From Treponema sp. (GTDB lineage: Bacteria; Spirochaetota; Spirochaetia; Treponematales; Breznakiellaceae): a stretch of 59,494 bases of DNA. A program made the translations under genes and the position numbers. Numbering within the stretch: the stretch's first letter is position 1; every line of letters begins with the position of its first letter. Positions 6,064 to 14,041 of the stretch are shown here, one piece after another. The stretch spans positions 1-59,494 of the forward strand of contig JAISBN010000103.1 of the NCBI GenBank assembly GCA_031266175.1. Direction: 5' to 3'. The notes below the pieces were generated by a model that did no database searches, was not told where the DNA came from, and saw only the letters and a list, made by a program, of their open reading frames with translations.

Positions 6064-8481
6064 TTATTTTTTCCCGATCACCGAATCAACCAGGTTTTTT
6101 AATCCCGGATCCAGAGTGTTGAAGGTTTCATCGTCCGGCGTTTTTACTTTTTTGTCCACATAGTGAATCCCGTTCTTCTGCGTAATTATGCCGGGTCCGG
6201 CGGATTTTAGCTCCTGGGGTTCACCCTTGTCCTGATACTGGAACGGTTTGTGGATCAGGGACATGGAATAATCCGCGTTTAATTCTTCAAGCCGGCCCGA
6301 AGTTTTTATCTCGCCGGTATCTTCATCATCGTCCCTGAACGTTTCTTCATCATCAAATTTGGAACGGATATCTGCGAAGGGCGAAACAATTTCGATTTCT
6401 TCTTCCAGCTCTTCCCCTTCCTCTTCTTTGCCGGGTGAATCGAATTCAATCCGGCTCGCCATATCCGGCTCGGAAAGGGGGGAAGAAACAGGAGTTGGGG
6501 CCGTTTCCAGTTCCTCCAGCTCTTCAAGTTCCTCAAGTTCTTCAACGGAGTTTGGTTCGCCGTCATCGGCGGGCCCGGGTATATCCATATCGTCTACCAG
6601 TTCAAGGCCCGAAGATTCCACAATGGTGGGAATATCGTCTTCGCCGAATACCAGCTGTATATTGGATTTGGGCAGAGCAGGGGGCTTAAACGAAACGGAC
6701 GGTTCGCCGTCTGCTGGTTCTTCCGTATCCGAAAGTATTTTGATGTTATCCGGTTCTTCGTCATAGTCCGCTTCGTTTATGTCTTCCACTTCGGACAATT
6801 CTTCTACATCGTCCGGTTCTTCCGCGCTGGACAGGTATCCCTGTTCTTCCGCGCCGGACAGCTCTTCCAGATCGGCGGGCTCCGCCTCTTCTGTTTCGGG
6901 AACTTCTTCGACCACGGAGGGCTCCGCCTCTTCCGCTTCAAGAACCTCTTCGGCCGCGGCGGTTTCCGGTTTTTCTTCACCCGGGAGCTCCGCAACAACG
7001 GCGGCTTCCGGTTCTTCCTCGCCGGAGAGTTCTTCCATGCCGCCCGGCTCTTCCGCGTCTTCCAAAGTTTCCAGGGTTTCGATTTCTTCCGGTTCTTCGG
7101 AGCGGGCGGCGGGCCGGGGAACTTCCGGCGCCGCGGTACCGGGAGCCGCCGCCCGGGCTGCCAGGGCATTAAGAACCTGGTCTGTTGCTGCCGGACCGCC
7201 GCCGGGGAGTACGGGAGAATCCCCCCTGGCCAGAAGCATGCGGTTAAGGATGTTTTGCAGTTTATCTTCGTCTATGGCAAGGCGGGTTTCGCGTTTGCCG
7301 CCGATGGCGGTAAGGATCTCGTCCCAGGATTTGTCAATAAGGCTGTCGATATCTTCCAGCAGGGCCGGGGGTTTTCCCTTGACCCCCCGTTTAAGTTCGG
7401 AACGGACATCTTCCCGGCGCAGTTCAAGTTCGTGGTACCAATGGTTCCAGTCCATTTCGCCCTTGCGCTCGTAATATTCCCGGATAAGCGAAAGCTGCAG
7501 TCCCTTAAGGCGGTTCTGGATCACGGTCATGGTATCGGGCCGGAGGTTAAAGCCCAGGAATATGGTAAGGAACACGGTAAGGAATATGGCAGCCAGGAGG
7601 ATCACCTTCATGGCCTGGGGAAAGGCAAACAGCGCGGCATCTACTACCCGGCCTATAATAAGCCCCTTTTCCGTTTTTGCGGAAACCAGGGTCAGGGTCG
7701 AAGAAGAACTTTGGGAATCCAGGGCGGTAAGACTAAAAAGATTCTCCCGCCAGACTGATGAAATAATCGGTATAATGGCATCCCTGCCCGTATTGGGAAG
7801 CCCCGACACCATGCCCGGAGGAACGGAGATAATGGAAAGATCTTCCCCTATTTTGATGCGGCCTTCCACGATAAGCCTTTCGGCGACAGCCCGGATGGAC
7901 AGGGAATACAGAGCCGTACCCCGGTATATTTCCATGGAATCGTAGAACGGAAAGGAAAAAACAATACGGTCGTTCTGCTGATCCAGGGTAATTTTTGGAT
8001 TTCCGCCGGAGGCTACGGACAATTCCCCGTAGGGAACATAGGAGGCGGTTTCTTCATAATTTTTATAGCTTATGGTATCGTTGCTCTGGTTCTGGATGTC
8101 TGCGGGATCGGTGGAAAAGTGGAGCCGTGTTCCCCCGACATCAACAAAACGCACCGATTGGAGGCCCTTCCGGGATTCCATAAGGATGCCGTAGAGACGG
8201 GTCCGTTCAAAAATATCCTGGGCGGCCTGATTGGGAAGAAAGCTCCGTTTTACCGGGCCGTCCTCCATGGCAGCGGCAAAAGTTTCCTGCAGTTCGTCAA
8301 GAAAATCCTGGATAGTTTCCGCGTCCCGGAGGACTTCCCTATCCAGGGATTTGGTAATGGAAGGATTATAGAACCGGGTTTCTACCAGATTAAAAAAACC
8401 GGTAAAGGCAAGGACAGAAAAACCCGCCACAAGAACTACGGAGATAAGAAGGCTGAGGGTTACTTTTTGCGAAACTGTCAA
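6064..8481 (-). CDS. two-TM sensor-like protein with long acidic cytoplasmic tail
   Basis: I do not recognise this 805-residue protein. It has a membrane segment at about 8-30, an extracytoplasmic domain at about 31-289 that looks like a sensor (Cache-like in layout only), and a second membrane segment at 291-311. A helical cytoplasmic part (about 320-420) follows, then a very acidic Glu/Pro-rich low-complexity stretch (about 470-730) with runs such as EELEELEELEELE, and a final ordered piece. No kinase, HAMP, GGDEF or methyl-accepting domain is visible. The start is TTG 8481 behind CAGGAACC; the next in-frame residues lead straight into the first membrane helix. Confidence 0.7.
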   Translation of the reverse strand: MTVSQKVTLSLLISVVLVAGFSVLAFTGFFNLVETRFYNPSITKSLDREVLRDAETIQDFLDELQETFAAAMEDGPVKRSFLPNQAAQDIFERTRLYGILMESRKGLQSVRFVDVGGTRLHFSTDPADIQNQSNDTISYKNYEETASYVPYGELSVASGGNPKITLDQQNDRIVFSFPFYDSMEIYRGTALYSLSIRAVAERLIVEGRIKIGEDLSIISVPPGMVSGLPNTGRDAIIPIISSVWRENLFSLTALDSQSSSSTLTLVSAKTEKGLIIGRVVDAALFAFPQAMKVILLAAIFLTVFLTIFLGFNLRPDTMTVIQNRLKGLQLSLIREYYERKGEMDWNHWYHELELRREDVRSELKRGVKGKPPALLEDIDSLIDKSWDEILTAIGGKRETRLAIDEDKLQNILNRMLLARGDSPVLPGGGPAATDQVLNALAARAAAPGTAAPEVPRPAARSEEPEEIETLETLEDAEEPGGMEELSGEEEPEAAVVAELPGEEKPETAAAEEVLEAEEAEPSVVEEVPETEEAEPADLEELSGAEEQGYLSSAEEPDDVEELSEVEDINEADYDEEPDNIKILSDTEEPADGEPSVSFKPPALPKSNIQLVFGEDDIPTIVESSGLELVDDMDIPGPADDGEPNSVEELEELEELEELETAPTPVSSPLSEPDMASRIEFDSPGKEEEGEELEEEIEIVSPFADIRSKFDDEETFRDDDEDTGEIKTSGRLEELNADYSMSLIHKPFQYQDKGEPQELKSAGPGIITQKNGIHYVDKKVKTPDDETFNTLDPGLKNLVDSVIGKK

Positions 8482-8544
8482 CGGTTCCTGCCTGTTTTAA
8501 GCATTATTCTTTCATAGTATCGGAATTATCAGATTAATATATAG

Positions 8545-8555
8545 TATAATATAAT
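8545..8555 (+). promoter_or_regulatory. AT-rich promoter region for fliS
   Basis: Two overlapping TATAAT boxes (8545-8550 and 8550-8555) lie in a strongly AT-rich tract between the divergent genes. No good -35 box is seen. Transcripts would carry a leader of about 160 nt before the fliS start at 8721. Confidence 0.45.
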
Positions 8556-8720
8556 ATATCCGGTCCTTTTATGCCACAGGGAAAACGAAAACCGGAAGTT
8601 TCCGAAGAACGGCTCAATATGCTCAAGTTTTATTTTTCCCCGCCGATACTGGAATGTACGGCTTTAAAGACCGGACCGGAGATGGTATTATTTTCGGGAC
8701 CGTCCATACAGGGAGGGGCA

Positions 8721-9161
8721 ATGGCCTATACAAACGCATTATCAGCTTATAAAGAAACCAGAATCAGGACCGCCAGCCAGGGGCAGCTTATCATTATGCT
8801 CTACGAGGAGGCGGTCAAGCAGCTGGACCGGGGCCTGGAACTGATGGGCCTGAATGTGTCCGGCAAGAAGGATCCCGCCAGGATAGAATCCATCGGCAAG
8901 GCTATTGTAAAAGCCCGGGATATTGTTACAGAGCTTATGGTTTCCCTGGATTTTGAGCAGGGCGGTGAAATAGCCAAGAATCTGTTTGCCCTGTATACCT
9001 GGTTCAACAAGGAACTGCTGGAAGCCCACATGGGGATGGATATTTCCCGCATAGCCGCGGTAAAAAACATGATCAACAACCTGCGGGGAGCCTGGATGGA
9101 AATAGCCGCCAAGACCAGCGCCGAAGGCCGGCCCGTTGAAGGCGTTAATATTGCAGGGTAA
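8721..9161 (+). CDS. fliS: flagellar export chaperone FliS
   Basis: This 146-residue helical protein would bind flagellin in the cytoplasm and keep it unfolded until export. The N-terminal pattern YTNALSAYKETRIRTASQGQLIIMLYEEA is characteristic, with the TASQ/LIxMLYE core. The family's usual length is 120-150. I place the start at ATG 8721 behind GGGAGGGG. The same frame is open back to ATG 8571 and would add 50 residues unlike FliS. It forms an operon with the next gene, 30 nt downstream. Confidence 0.93.
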   Translation: MAYTNALSAYKETRIRTASQGQLIIMLYEEAVKQLDRGLELMGLNVSGKKDPARIESIGKAIVKARDIVTELMVSLDFEQGGEIAKNLFALYTWFNKELLEAHMGMDISRIAAVKNMINNLRGAWMEIAAKTSAEGRPVEGVNIAG

Positions 9162-9191
9162 GAAACAAGGGTCGTACTGGAGCAGAAAAAA

Positions 9192-9713
9192 ATGGAAAAA
9201 ACCGGCACAGCGGCCTTAAGCCCTGTGGAAGTAGAACGCAGGGTGGCGATCCTCAAGCGGTTCCGGGAACTTCTTTCCCAGCAGCGGGACCGGTTCCGGC
9301 AATACCTGGATGTTCTGGACAGACAGAAAGAGGTGATCCAGGACGGCAGCGCCGATGACCTGGTAGTCCATGTGGAGCTGGAAGAAAAAATCGTCGGCGA
9401 TATTTTTGCCATCCAGAAGGTGATTGACCCCCTGGAAGCAATGTATCAGACGGCTTTTCCCCTGCCGGGCCAGGCCCTTGGCGGGGAAGTTTCCGCCGCA
9501 TCCAGCGAAATCCGGGAAGTACCCACCCTGAGGGCCGCTCTGGAGGAATTAAAAACCGAAGCGGTAATCCGGTCAAACCGGAACCGGGACCTGCTGGCAA
9601 AGCGCATGGAAGAACTGCGGCAGGAAATGAAGATCCTCAGGGCCAACCCCTATGCCATACACCGTTCCGTTTATTCCAGGGAAACCGCGGCCCTTCTGGA
9701 TATTCAGGGATAA
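9192..9713 (+). CDS. FlgN-like flagellar chaperone candidate
   Basis: This 173-residue protein is mostly helical and probably a coiled coil. It has a Leu/Arg/Glu-rich first half (LKRFRELLSQQRDRFRQYL) and a C-terminal helix ending in NPYAIHRSVYSRE. Size, helix pattern and position just after fliS fit a FlgN/FliT-type export chaperone, but the sequence match is not decisive. Start ATG 9192 is preceded by GGAG. It probably shares the fliS transcript. Confidence 0.5.
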   Translation: MEKTGTAALSPVEVERRVAILKRFRELLSQQRDRFRQYLDVLDRQKEVIQDGSADDLVVHVELEEKIVGDIFAIQKVIDPLEAMYQTAFPLPGQALGGEVSAASSEIREVPTLRAALEELKTEAVIRSNRNRDLLAKRMEELRQEMKILRANPYAIHRSVYSRETAALLDIQG

Positions 9714-9726
9714 TCAGCGGGCATCA

Positions 9727-9757
9727 TTGGCGCGAACAGCGCCGCATGTTGTATACT
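9727..9757 (+). promoter_or_regulatory. promoter of ccdA with spacer palindrome
   Basis: TATACT (9752-9757) ends 7 nt before the ATG at 9765, with a weak TTGGCG (9727-9732) 19 nt upstream. A perfect GGCGC-N5-GCGCC dyad (9729-9743) lies over the -35 side and spacer. It could be an operator or the terminator hairpin of the fliS operon. Confidence 0.4.
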
Positions 9758-9764
9758 AAAGGTA

Positions 9765-10565
9765 ATGACCGATTATCCTTCTCTTGCGCTCGTTTTTGGC
9801 GCGGGGCTGCTATCCTTTCTTTCTCCCTGCGTACTGCCGCTGATTCCCTCGTACATAAGCATTCTGGGAAGCGCAAAAACCCGGGCGGAACATACCGGTA
9901 ACCCTGCTCCGGGCGCCGCCGGACAATTTCCCCTGCTCATTACAACAGCGTGTTTTATTCTGGGGTTCAGCGCGGTCTTTGTAATCCTGAGTATTCTGGT
10001 TTCGGCAACCTTTCTTTTGATGGGCGGCATATCGAAGTACCTTCAGGCCGCGGCGGGGATTATCGTGATCATCCTGGGATTGAACGTGCTGTTCGATTTT
10101 CTGACCCTGCTGAACTATGAAAAGCGCTTTCACATGAAAAAAAAGGCCCAGGGGCGCATGGGAGCGTTTCTTGCCGGCGCGGCGTTCGGTACGGGATGGA
10201 CTCCCTGTATCGGGCCGATTTTAACCAGCGTGCTCCTGCTGGCGGGGCAAAGCGGCAAGGCGGGAATGGCCGCGCTGTACCTGGCGGTATATTCCCTGGG
10301 ACTGGGGCTGCCTTTCCTTCTGACAGCGGTATTTTTTGACCGCTTCCTTACCACCGCCGCATGGTTCCGCTCCAGGCTGCGGGTAATAAGAAAAATCAGC
10401 GGGATATTGCTTATCGTCATGGGAGTTTTGATTTTGACCGGACGGTTTTCGATTCTGAATATCGTCCTTCAAAAATGGCAGTTCCGGTTTATCGACTGGG
10501 CAGCGGACAAGGCTCTGCCCTTTCGCCTTGCGGCGGATTGGCTTAGCTGGCTGCAAAATATATAA
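9765..10565 (+). CDS. ccdA: cytochrome c biogenesis / thiol-redox membrane protein CcdA
   Basis: This 266-residue inner-membrane protein with about six membrane helices would carry reducing equivalents from cytoplasmic thioredoxin to extracytoplasmic thioredoxin-like proteins. The redox cysteines are in the typical contexts SFLSPCVLPLIPSY (Cys22) and GTGWTPCIGPIL (Cys148). It is translationally coupled to the next gene: its TAA shares bases with a downstream ATG (TAATG) and the more likely start is 12 nt later. Since no cytochrome c genes are nearby, the partner is probably the adjacent TlpA-like lipoprotein. Confidence 0.93.
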   Translation: MTDYPSLALVFGAGLLSFLSPCVLPLIPSYISILGSAKTRAEHTGNPAPGAAGQFPLLITTACFILGFSAVFVILSILVSATFLLMGGISKYLQAAAGIIVIILGLNVLFDFLTLLNYEKRFHMKKKAQGRMGAFLAGAAFGTGWTPCIGPILTSVLLLAGQSGKAGMAALYLAVYSLGLGLPFLLTAVFFDRFLTTAAWFRSRLRVIRKISGILLIVMGVLILTGRFSILNIVLQKWQFRFIDWAADKALPFRLAADWLSWLQNI

Positions 10566-10576
10566 TGGAGAAGGAT

Positions 10577-11122
10577 ATGAAAAAACTATACGCCGTTCTG
10601 TATGCGGTTTTACTTTTTTCCTGCGCGGATCGCATAACGGAAGCGCAGAACCGGCCGCAGGATATTGCCGGTGCTTTCCGTTCCGCGGGAATTCCCGTTC
10701 TGGCAAAACCTGTGGACCCGGAGGCGTTTTCACTGGCCCTTTTAAACGGCGGCAGGGCGGAGCTTTCGGCCTACAAAGGCAAGGTGGTGCTTCTTAACTT
10801 TTGGGCCACCTGGTGCCCGCCCTGCCGGGCGGAAATGCCTTCCATGGAAACCGTGTACAAACGCTTTAAGGATCAGGGCTTGGAGATTCTTGCGGTAGAC
10901 TGCGCCGAGGAAAAAGCTGCGGTTGAACAGTTCATGGGAAAAAACAAGTACAGTTATCCGGTGCTGCTTGATACCGACGGAACCGTCAGCAGCCTCTACG
11001 GCATCGAAGCGATTCCCACAACCTTTATCCTGAACCGGGAAGGAAAAATCATCGCCCGGATTGTGGGCAGCCTGCGCTGGGATGATCCTAAAATCATCGC
11101 CGCCATTGAAGCGGCGTTATAA
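10577..11122 (+). CDS. TlpA/ResA-like thioredoxin lipoprotein
   Basis: This 181-residue membrane-anchored thiol-disulfide oxidoreductase has a signal peptide ending in the lipobox LLFSC (Cys16), then a thioredoxin fold with the active site WCPPC at 79-83 (NFWATWCPPCRAEMPSM) and a cis-Pro region near IEAIPTTFIL. It would reduce extracytoplasmic disulfides with electrons from CcdA. I prefer ATG 10577 with GGAGAAGG in front; ATG 10565, overlapping the ccdA stop, would add four residues. Confidence 0.92.
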   Translation: MKKLYAVLYAVLLFSCADRITEAQNRPQDIAGAFRSAGIPVLAKPVDPEAFSLALLNGGRAELSAYKGKVVLLNFWATWCPPCRAEMPSMETVYKRFKDQGLEILAVDCAEEKAAVEQFMGKNKYSYPVLLDTDGTVSSLYGIEAIPTTFILNREGKIIARIVGSLRWDDPKIIAAIEAAL

Positions 11123-11154
11123 GCGTTATAAGTTGTAGCATTAAAAGAGGGAAT

Positions 11155-11817
11155 ATGACCAGAGGAATCTTTGTCGCCGGGAACGAATCGGCCCTGTTTT
11201 CCGCCGTCGGCGTGGAAGCGGTTAAGCGGGTGGAACGGTTTGCGGCGGCCGTTATTTCCCGGGCCGGGACAGAGGCGGAAACCGGTAATCTGCGGGAGGA
11301 TACCCGCCGTATGGCGCTGGACTGGAATCCCGGAAGCCCCATCTCCGCCCGGGCGCTGGTTCTTCAGGCGGCAGGCAAACTGGAACATATTGACGATGCG
11401 GTTTTGGTCTGCGTTCCGCCGGCATACCGCCGTTCCGTGGAAGGGCTTTTCCCCGCGGACATTGACAGGCTCATTGACGACAACCTGAAGAGCTGGTATT
11501 TCCTGGTCCGGGAACTTCTTGCTGCTTTCAGGGCCCGCAAAGCGGGAACTCTGGCGCTGGCTTTGTTGGAAACCGGCGGCCAAAAAAATGACGCGCCGGA
11601 TCTGATCGGCCCCGCGGTCGGTTCCGCCTTTCGGGCCTTTGCCCAGAACGTACTGCTTTCCGCCGCCGGCGCTCCCTATACCGCCATGGGATTTTCATGT
11701 TCCGAGCCCGGCGGGGAAAACGCCTTTGCCGCGTACATTTTTAAAATCCTGGACGAGGGGAAAAAGAATTCCGGCAGGTGGCATAAATACGGAAAGCTGG
11801 GGCTGTTTGGGCGGTAA
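11155..11817 (+). CDS. unknown protein with weak short-chain dehydrogenase resemblance
   Basis: I do not recognise this 220-residue soluble protein. The stretch DIDRLIDDNLKSWYFLVRELL (about 102-122), followed by a beta-strand-like GTLALALLE, recalls helix 4/strand 5 of short-chain dehydrogenases. There is no N-terminal GxxxGxG nucleotide motif and no YxxxK catalytic pair. It may be a non-catalytic Rossmann-like protein. Start ATG 11155 is behind GAGGG, 32 nt after the thioredoxin gene, so it is probably in the ccdA operon. Confidence 0.6.
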   Translation: MTRGIFVAGNESALFSAVGVEAVKRVERFAAAVISRAGTEAETGNLREDTRRMALDWNPGSPISARALVLQAAGKLEHIDDAVLVCVPPAYRRSVEGLFPADIDRLIDDNLKSWYFLVRELLAAFRARKAGTLALALLETGGQKNDAPDLIGPAVGSAFRAFAQNVLLSAAGAPYTAMGFSCSEPGGENAFAAYIFKILDEGKKNSGRWHKYGKLGLFGR

Positions 11818-11824
11818 AGACTAA

Positions 11825-11858
11825 GCGCGGACGGTAGAAATTTTACCGTGACCCGCGC
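11825..11858. terminator. hairpin between convergent genes
   Basis: GCGCGG ACGGTA (11825-11836) pairs with TACCGT and CCGCGC (11844-11858), with a 3-nt bulge. It lies between the stops at 11817 and 11892 and could serve both strands. No strong T-run follows, so it may need Rho or act as an mRNA end-protector. Confidence 0.5.
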
Positions 11859-11891
11859 GAACAGGGCAGAATATTAACCATTACAGCGCGG

Positions 11892-12914
11892 CTATTTAAG
11901 ATAGCGGTGCCGCGCATCGACCGTCACCGCACCGGCAGCATCACCGCTCAGGGTGATGAGCGTAGCGCCGAGGCGGTCCGAGTCGTGGTAACCGCAGTAG
12001 CCGGTCTTAAGGCCGTACACGAAATAGACACCCTGGTAATTGTATTTAAGGGCATTCAGATGATCATGCCCAAAGAAAAGATGCGTTGTACTGCCAAGTC
12101 CTTGTACGGCGGCGAAAAGACCGGTATTCCTGGTCTGTTCCAGAGGGGATTCGCCAAAAGCCTCGGCGGCGGAACGCCCGTCATCATCGATATAATTATT
12201 TTGTTCCATTTCCCGTTTTATATCTTCAATCTCGGGGAGGGGAATATGAAAAAACAGGAGACTGTTTACCGGCCCGCCGGAAGCTTTGCTGACCCCCCGC
12301 ACATACCATTTGTACCATTCAACCTGATCCTGCCGGATGTAATCGCGGTTTGAATCCAACAGGATCAGAGCGTATATAATCCCGCCGCTCCCGTTTACGA
12401 TATGCAGTCCGTAGTTACCTGTACCGCTAAGGTTATCGGGCCCGTTTTTAAACAACGAATGGGCTCCCCGGGAAAAGATCTCCGTGATAATATGCTGCTG
12501 GTTGGTGTCCTGCATTTTGATGAAGTCCCCGTCATGGTTTCCCATGATCAGCGCATAGGGGATGCCGAAGGAATCGAGAAACGTGATAAGCTGCCAGGCC
12601 CAGTGGGAGTTGATAAAGTTACCCACATTATCCCCCGCAAGAACCAGCAGATCCGGGTTCTCGTTGTGAATGGCATCGCCCATCATGCGAAAGCTGTTTT
12701 CCAGGGCGTCAAAAGAATCGTAATAGGCATTAAGGTGGGTATCGGTAAACATAAGGATACGAAAATCATCGCCGGTTCGTTTGGTAAGCCGCGCATAATC
12801 TTCGGCGCGGTATTCATCCTGGGGGCTCCAGAGGCTGCCCAGCCAATTAAAATCGTATCGGCAGGAAACAAGGATAATACTGAACACGACGAACTGCGGT
12901 ATTGTTTTTTTCAT
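11892..12914 (-). CDS. calcineurin-like metallophosphoesterase lipoprotein
   Basis: This 340-residue protein has a signal peptide ending ILVSC (lipobox Cys18). The metallophosphoesterase motifs follow in order: DTH (58-60), GDN (near 95), GNHD (near 126), FFHIPLPE and FGHDHLN. All metal ligands of the two-metal site are present. It should act outside the inner membrane on a phosphodiester or monoester; the layout resembles acid-phosphatase or sphingomyelinase-like purple phosphatases. Start ATG 12914 has an AAGGA ribosome site and lies 15 nt after the outer-membrane-like gene, so the two form an operon. Confidence 0.88.
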   Translation of the reverse strand: MKKTIPQFVVFSIILVSCRYDFNWLGSLWSPQDEYRAEDYARLTKRTGDDFRILMFTDTHLNAYYDSFDALENSFRMMGDAIHNENPDLLVLAGDNVGNFINSHWAWQLITFLDSFGIPYALIMGNHDGDFIKMQDTNQQHIITEIFSRGAHSLFKNGPDNLSGTGNYGLHIVNGSGGIIYALILLDSNRDYIRQDQVEWYKWYVRGVSKASGGPVNSLLFFHIPLPEIEDIKREMEQNNYIDDDGRSAAEAFGESPLEQTRNTGLFAAVQGLGSTTHLFFGHDHLNALKYNYQGVYFVYGLKTGYCGYHDSDRLGATLITLSGDAAGAVTVDARHRYLK

Positions 12915-12929
12915 GACCCTATCCTTCTG

Positions 12930-13538
12930 CTAGAAACCTATGCCAAAACGGACTCCGGCGATGAAACCGGGGATCAGGAGTTCCGTCAGGACGGACACGG
13001 TAAAGGGCATAAGATAGCGATCGTCGGCGCAGACATCGCAGCCAAGATAGGGTTCCATCACAAAATGTCTGCCAAACCGGCGTCTCCAGCTTATTTCCAG
13101 CCCCGTCATAAAAGTGCCTCCCCGGTAGTATGGCGAATCGTAGAACATCGCCCCAAGTTTCAGGGAGGTAATAAAAGCGTTCTTGTCCGTCTTCCAAACC
13201 ATGTATCTTCCAAGGAAACCGAGATTCCAGACCTGAAAAAGGGCCCCGGACAGGGAAAAATGCAGATACTTGACGCTGACCATGCTGGCAAAACGGGGAA
13301 ACAGAAGCCGCTCGTAGTCCATCTCCAGACCGTATCCCTTAATCCCCGTAGGGAAATAGAGAAGCGCAAGCAGCGGGGGGTTCAGATCGGTAAAAACGGC
13401 ATTTCGCTGTTCCTTCTGTTCCTGAATTGTTCCCGAATCCTGGGCCGTTCCCGAAACGGGAAAACAGGATAACCACAGAAAGCCCAGAAGGAGGGCAGAT
13501 CCCCGCCGCGATAACCGGACAACATATGATGACAACAT
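12930..13538 (-). CDS. outer-membrane beta-barrel-like protein
   Basis: This 202-residue protein has an N-terminal signal peptide (hydrophobic 13-30, then SGTAQ) and no further long hydrophobic helix. The rest alternates aromatic and polar residues (FPRFASMVSVKYLHFSL, GLEISWRRRF) and ends in Phe (GVRFGIGF), a typical last beta-strand of outer-membrane proteins. The role is unknown. Start ATG 13538 has no Shine-Dalgarno but sits 7 nt downstream of a -10 box. It is divergent from an XRE regulator that probably controls it. Confidence 0.65.
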   Translation of the reverse strand: MLSSYVVRLSRRGSALLLGFLWLSCFPVSGTAQDSGTIQEQKEQRNAVFTDLNPPLLALLYFPTGIKGYGLEMDYERLLFPRFASMVSVKYLHFSLSGALFQVWNLGFLGRYMVWKTDKNAFITSLKLGAMFYDSPYYRGGTFMTGLEISWRRRFGRHFVMEPYLGCDVCADDRYLMPFTVSVLTELLIPGFIAGVRFGIGF

Positions 13539-13569
13539 ATATTTTTATATATATGATAATAACATATGT
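13521..13569. promoter_or_regulatory. AT-rich dyad operator between the XRE gene and its divergent neighbour
   Basis: ACATATG (13522-13528) is mirrored by CATATGT (13563-13569), with further symmetry inward around a central T run. The dyad covers the promoter and start of the outer-membrane-like gene and lies just upstream of the XRE start. It is a plausible binding site for the XRE repressor. Confidence 0.5.
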
Positions 13570-13574
13570 GTCAA
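13546..13574 (-). promoter_or_regulatory. promoter of the outer-membrane-like/phosphoesterase operon, predicted leaderless
   Basis: Perfect TTGACA (13574-13569), 17-nt spacer, TATATA (13551-13546), then 7 nt to ATG 13538. The promoter is embedded in the AT-rich dyad, so a bound repressor would block it. Confidence 0.6.
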
Positions 13575-13582
13575 TACCGGAA

Positions 13583-13984
13583 ATGTCCTATTTTCAATAT
13601 GTGCAGGAATATAAAAATAGCTTACGGCAAATTCTTTCGGTAAATATACGGGCCCTCCGAAAGAGCCGTCATCTGACGCAGACGCAGCTGGCCCTTTATG
13701 CGGATCTCTCCCTCTCCTATATGACCGATATTGAACGCTGCAAAACCTGGGTAAGCGACAAAACCCTGGAAAAAATAGCCGGGGCTTTGGACATGAGCCC
13801 CTGGGAACTGCTCCGGCCGGGCGAAGAGGAAAGACCCGCGAAAACCGCCGGAAAAACGGAGCGGGACGAGGCCGTCTGGCAGGGCGTCAGAGAAATCAAA
13901 CGGCAAATCCTCATGCGCGTTAACGAGGCGATCATCGAAACCCTGGCGGAGTACCGGGACGGCGGGAACGGGTCGCCCCGCTGA
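13583..13984 (+). CDS. XRE-family transcriptional regulator
   Basis: This 133-residue protein has a helix-turn-helix of the Cro/CI type at about 17-77 (LRKSRHLTQTQLALYADLSLSYMTDIERCKTWVSDKTLEKIA) and a short charged C-terminal helix (about 90-130) that may dimerise. No sensor or peptidase domain is visible. ATG 13583 is preferred because conserved sequence begins there; upstream in-frame ATGs at 13526 and 13529 lie inside the dyad. No clear Shine-Dalgarno. It probably binds the adjacent dyad and may autoregulate. Confidence 0.85.
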   Translation: MSYFQYVQEYKNSLRQILSVNIRALRKSRHLTQTQLALYADLSLSYMTDIERCKTWVSDKTLEKIAGALDMSPWELLRPGEEERPAKTAGKTERDEAVWQGVREIKRQILMRVNEAIIETLAEYRDGGNGSPR

Positions 13985-14041
13985 TTGTCATCAAACTGCC
14001 GACCGGGCGCTGAAAGACAAAACGGGGGCCTTTTTACGGTT

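Noticed and set aside
6779-7474. Ser-rich plus-strand frame that could look like a secreted serine-repeat protein
   Set aside because: It is the complement of the Glu-rich region of the minus-strand membrane protein (GAA/GAG runs read as TTC/TCT/CTC frames).
13985-14041. T-rich tract between the XRE and AraC genes as a terminator
   Set aside because: CCTTTTT is present but I cannot draw a convincing stem next to it.
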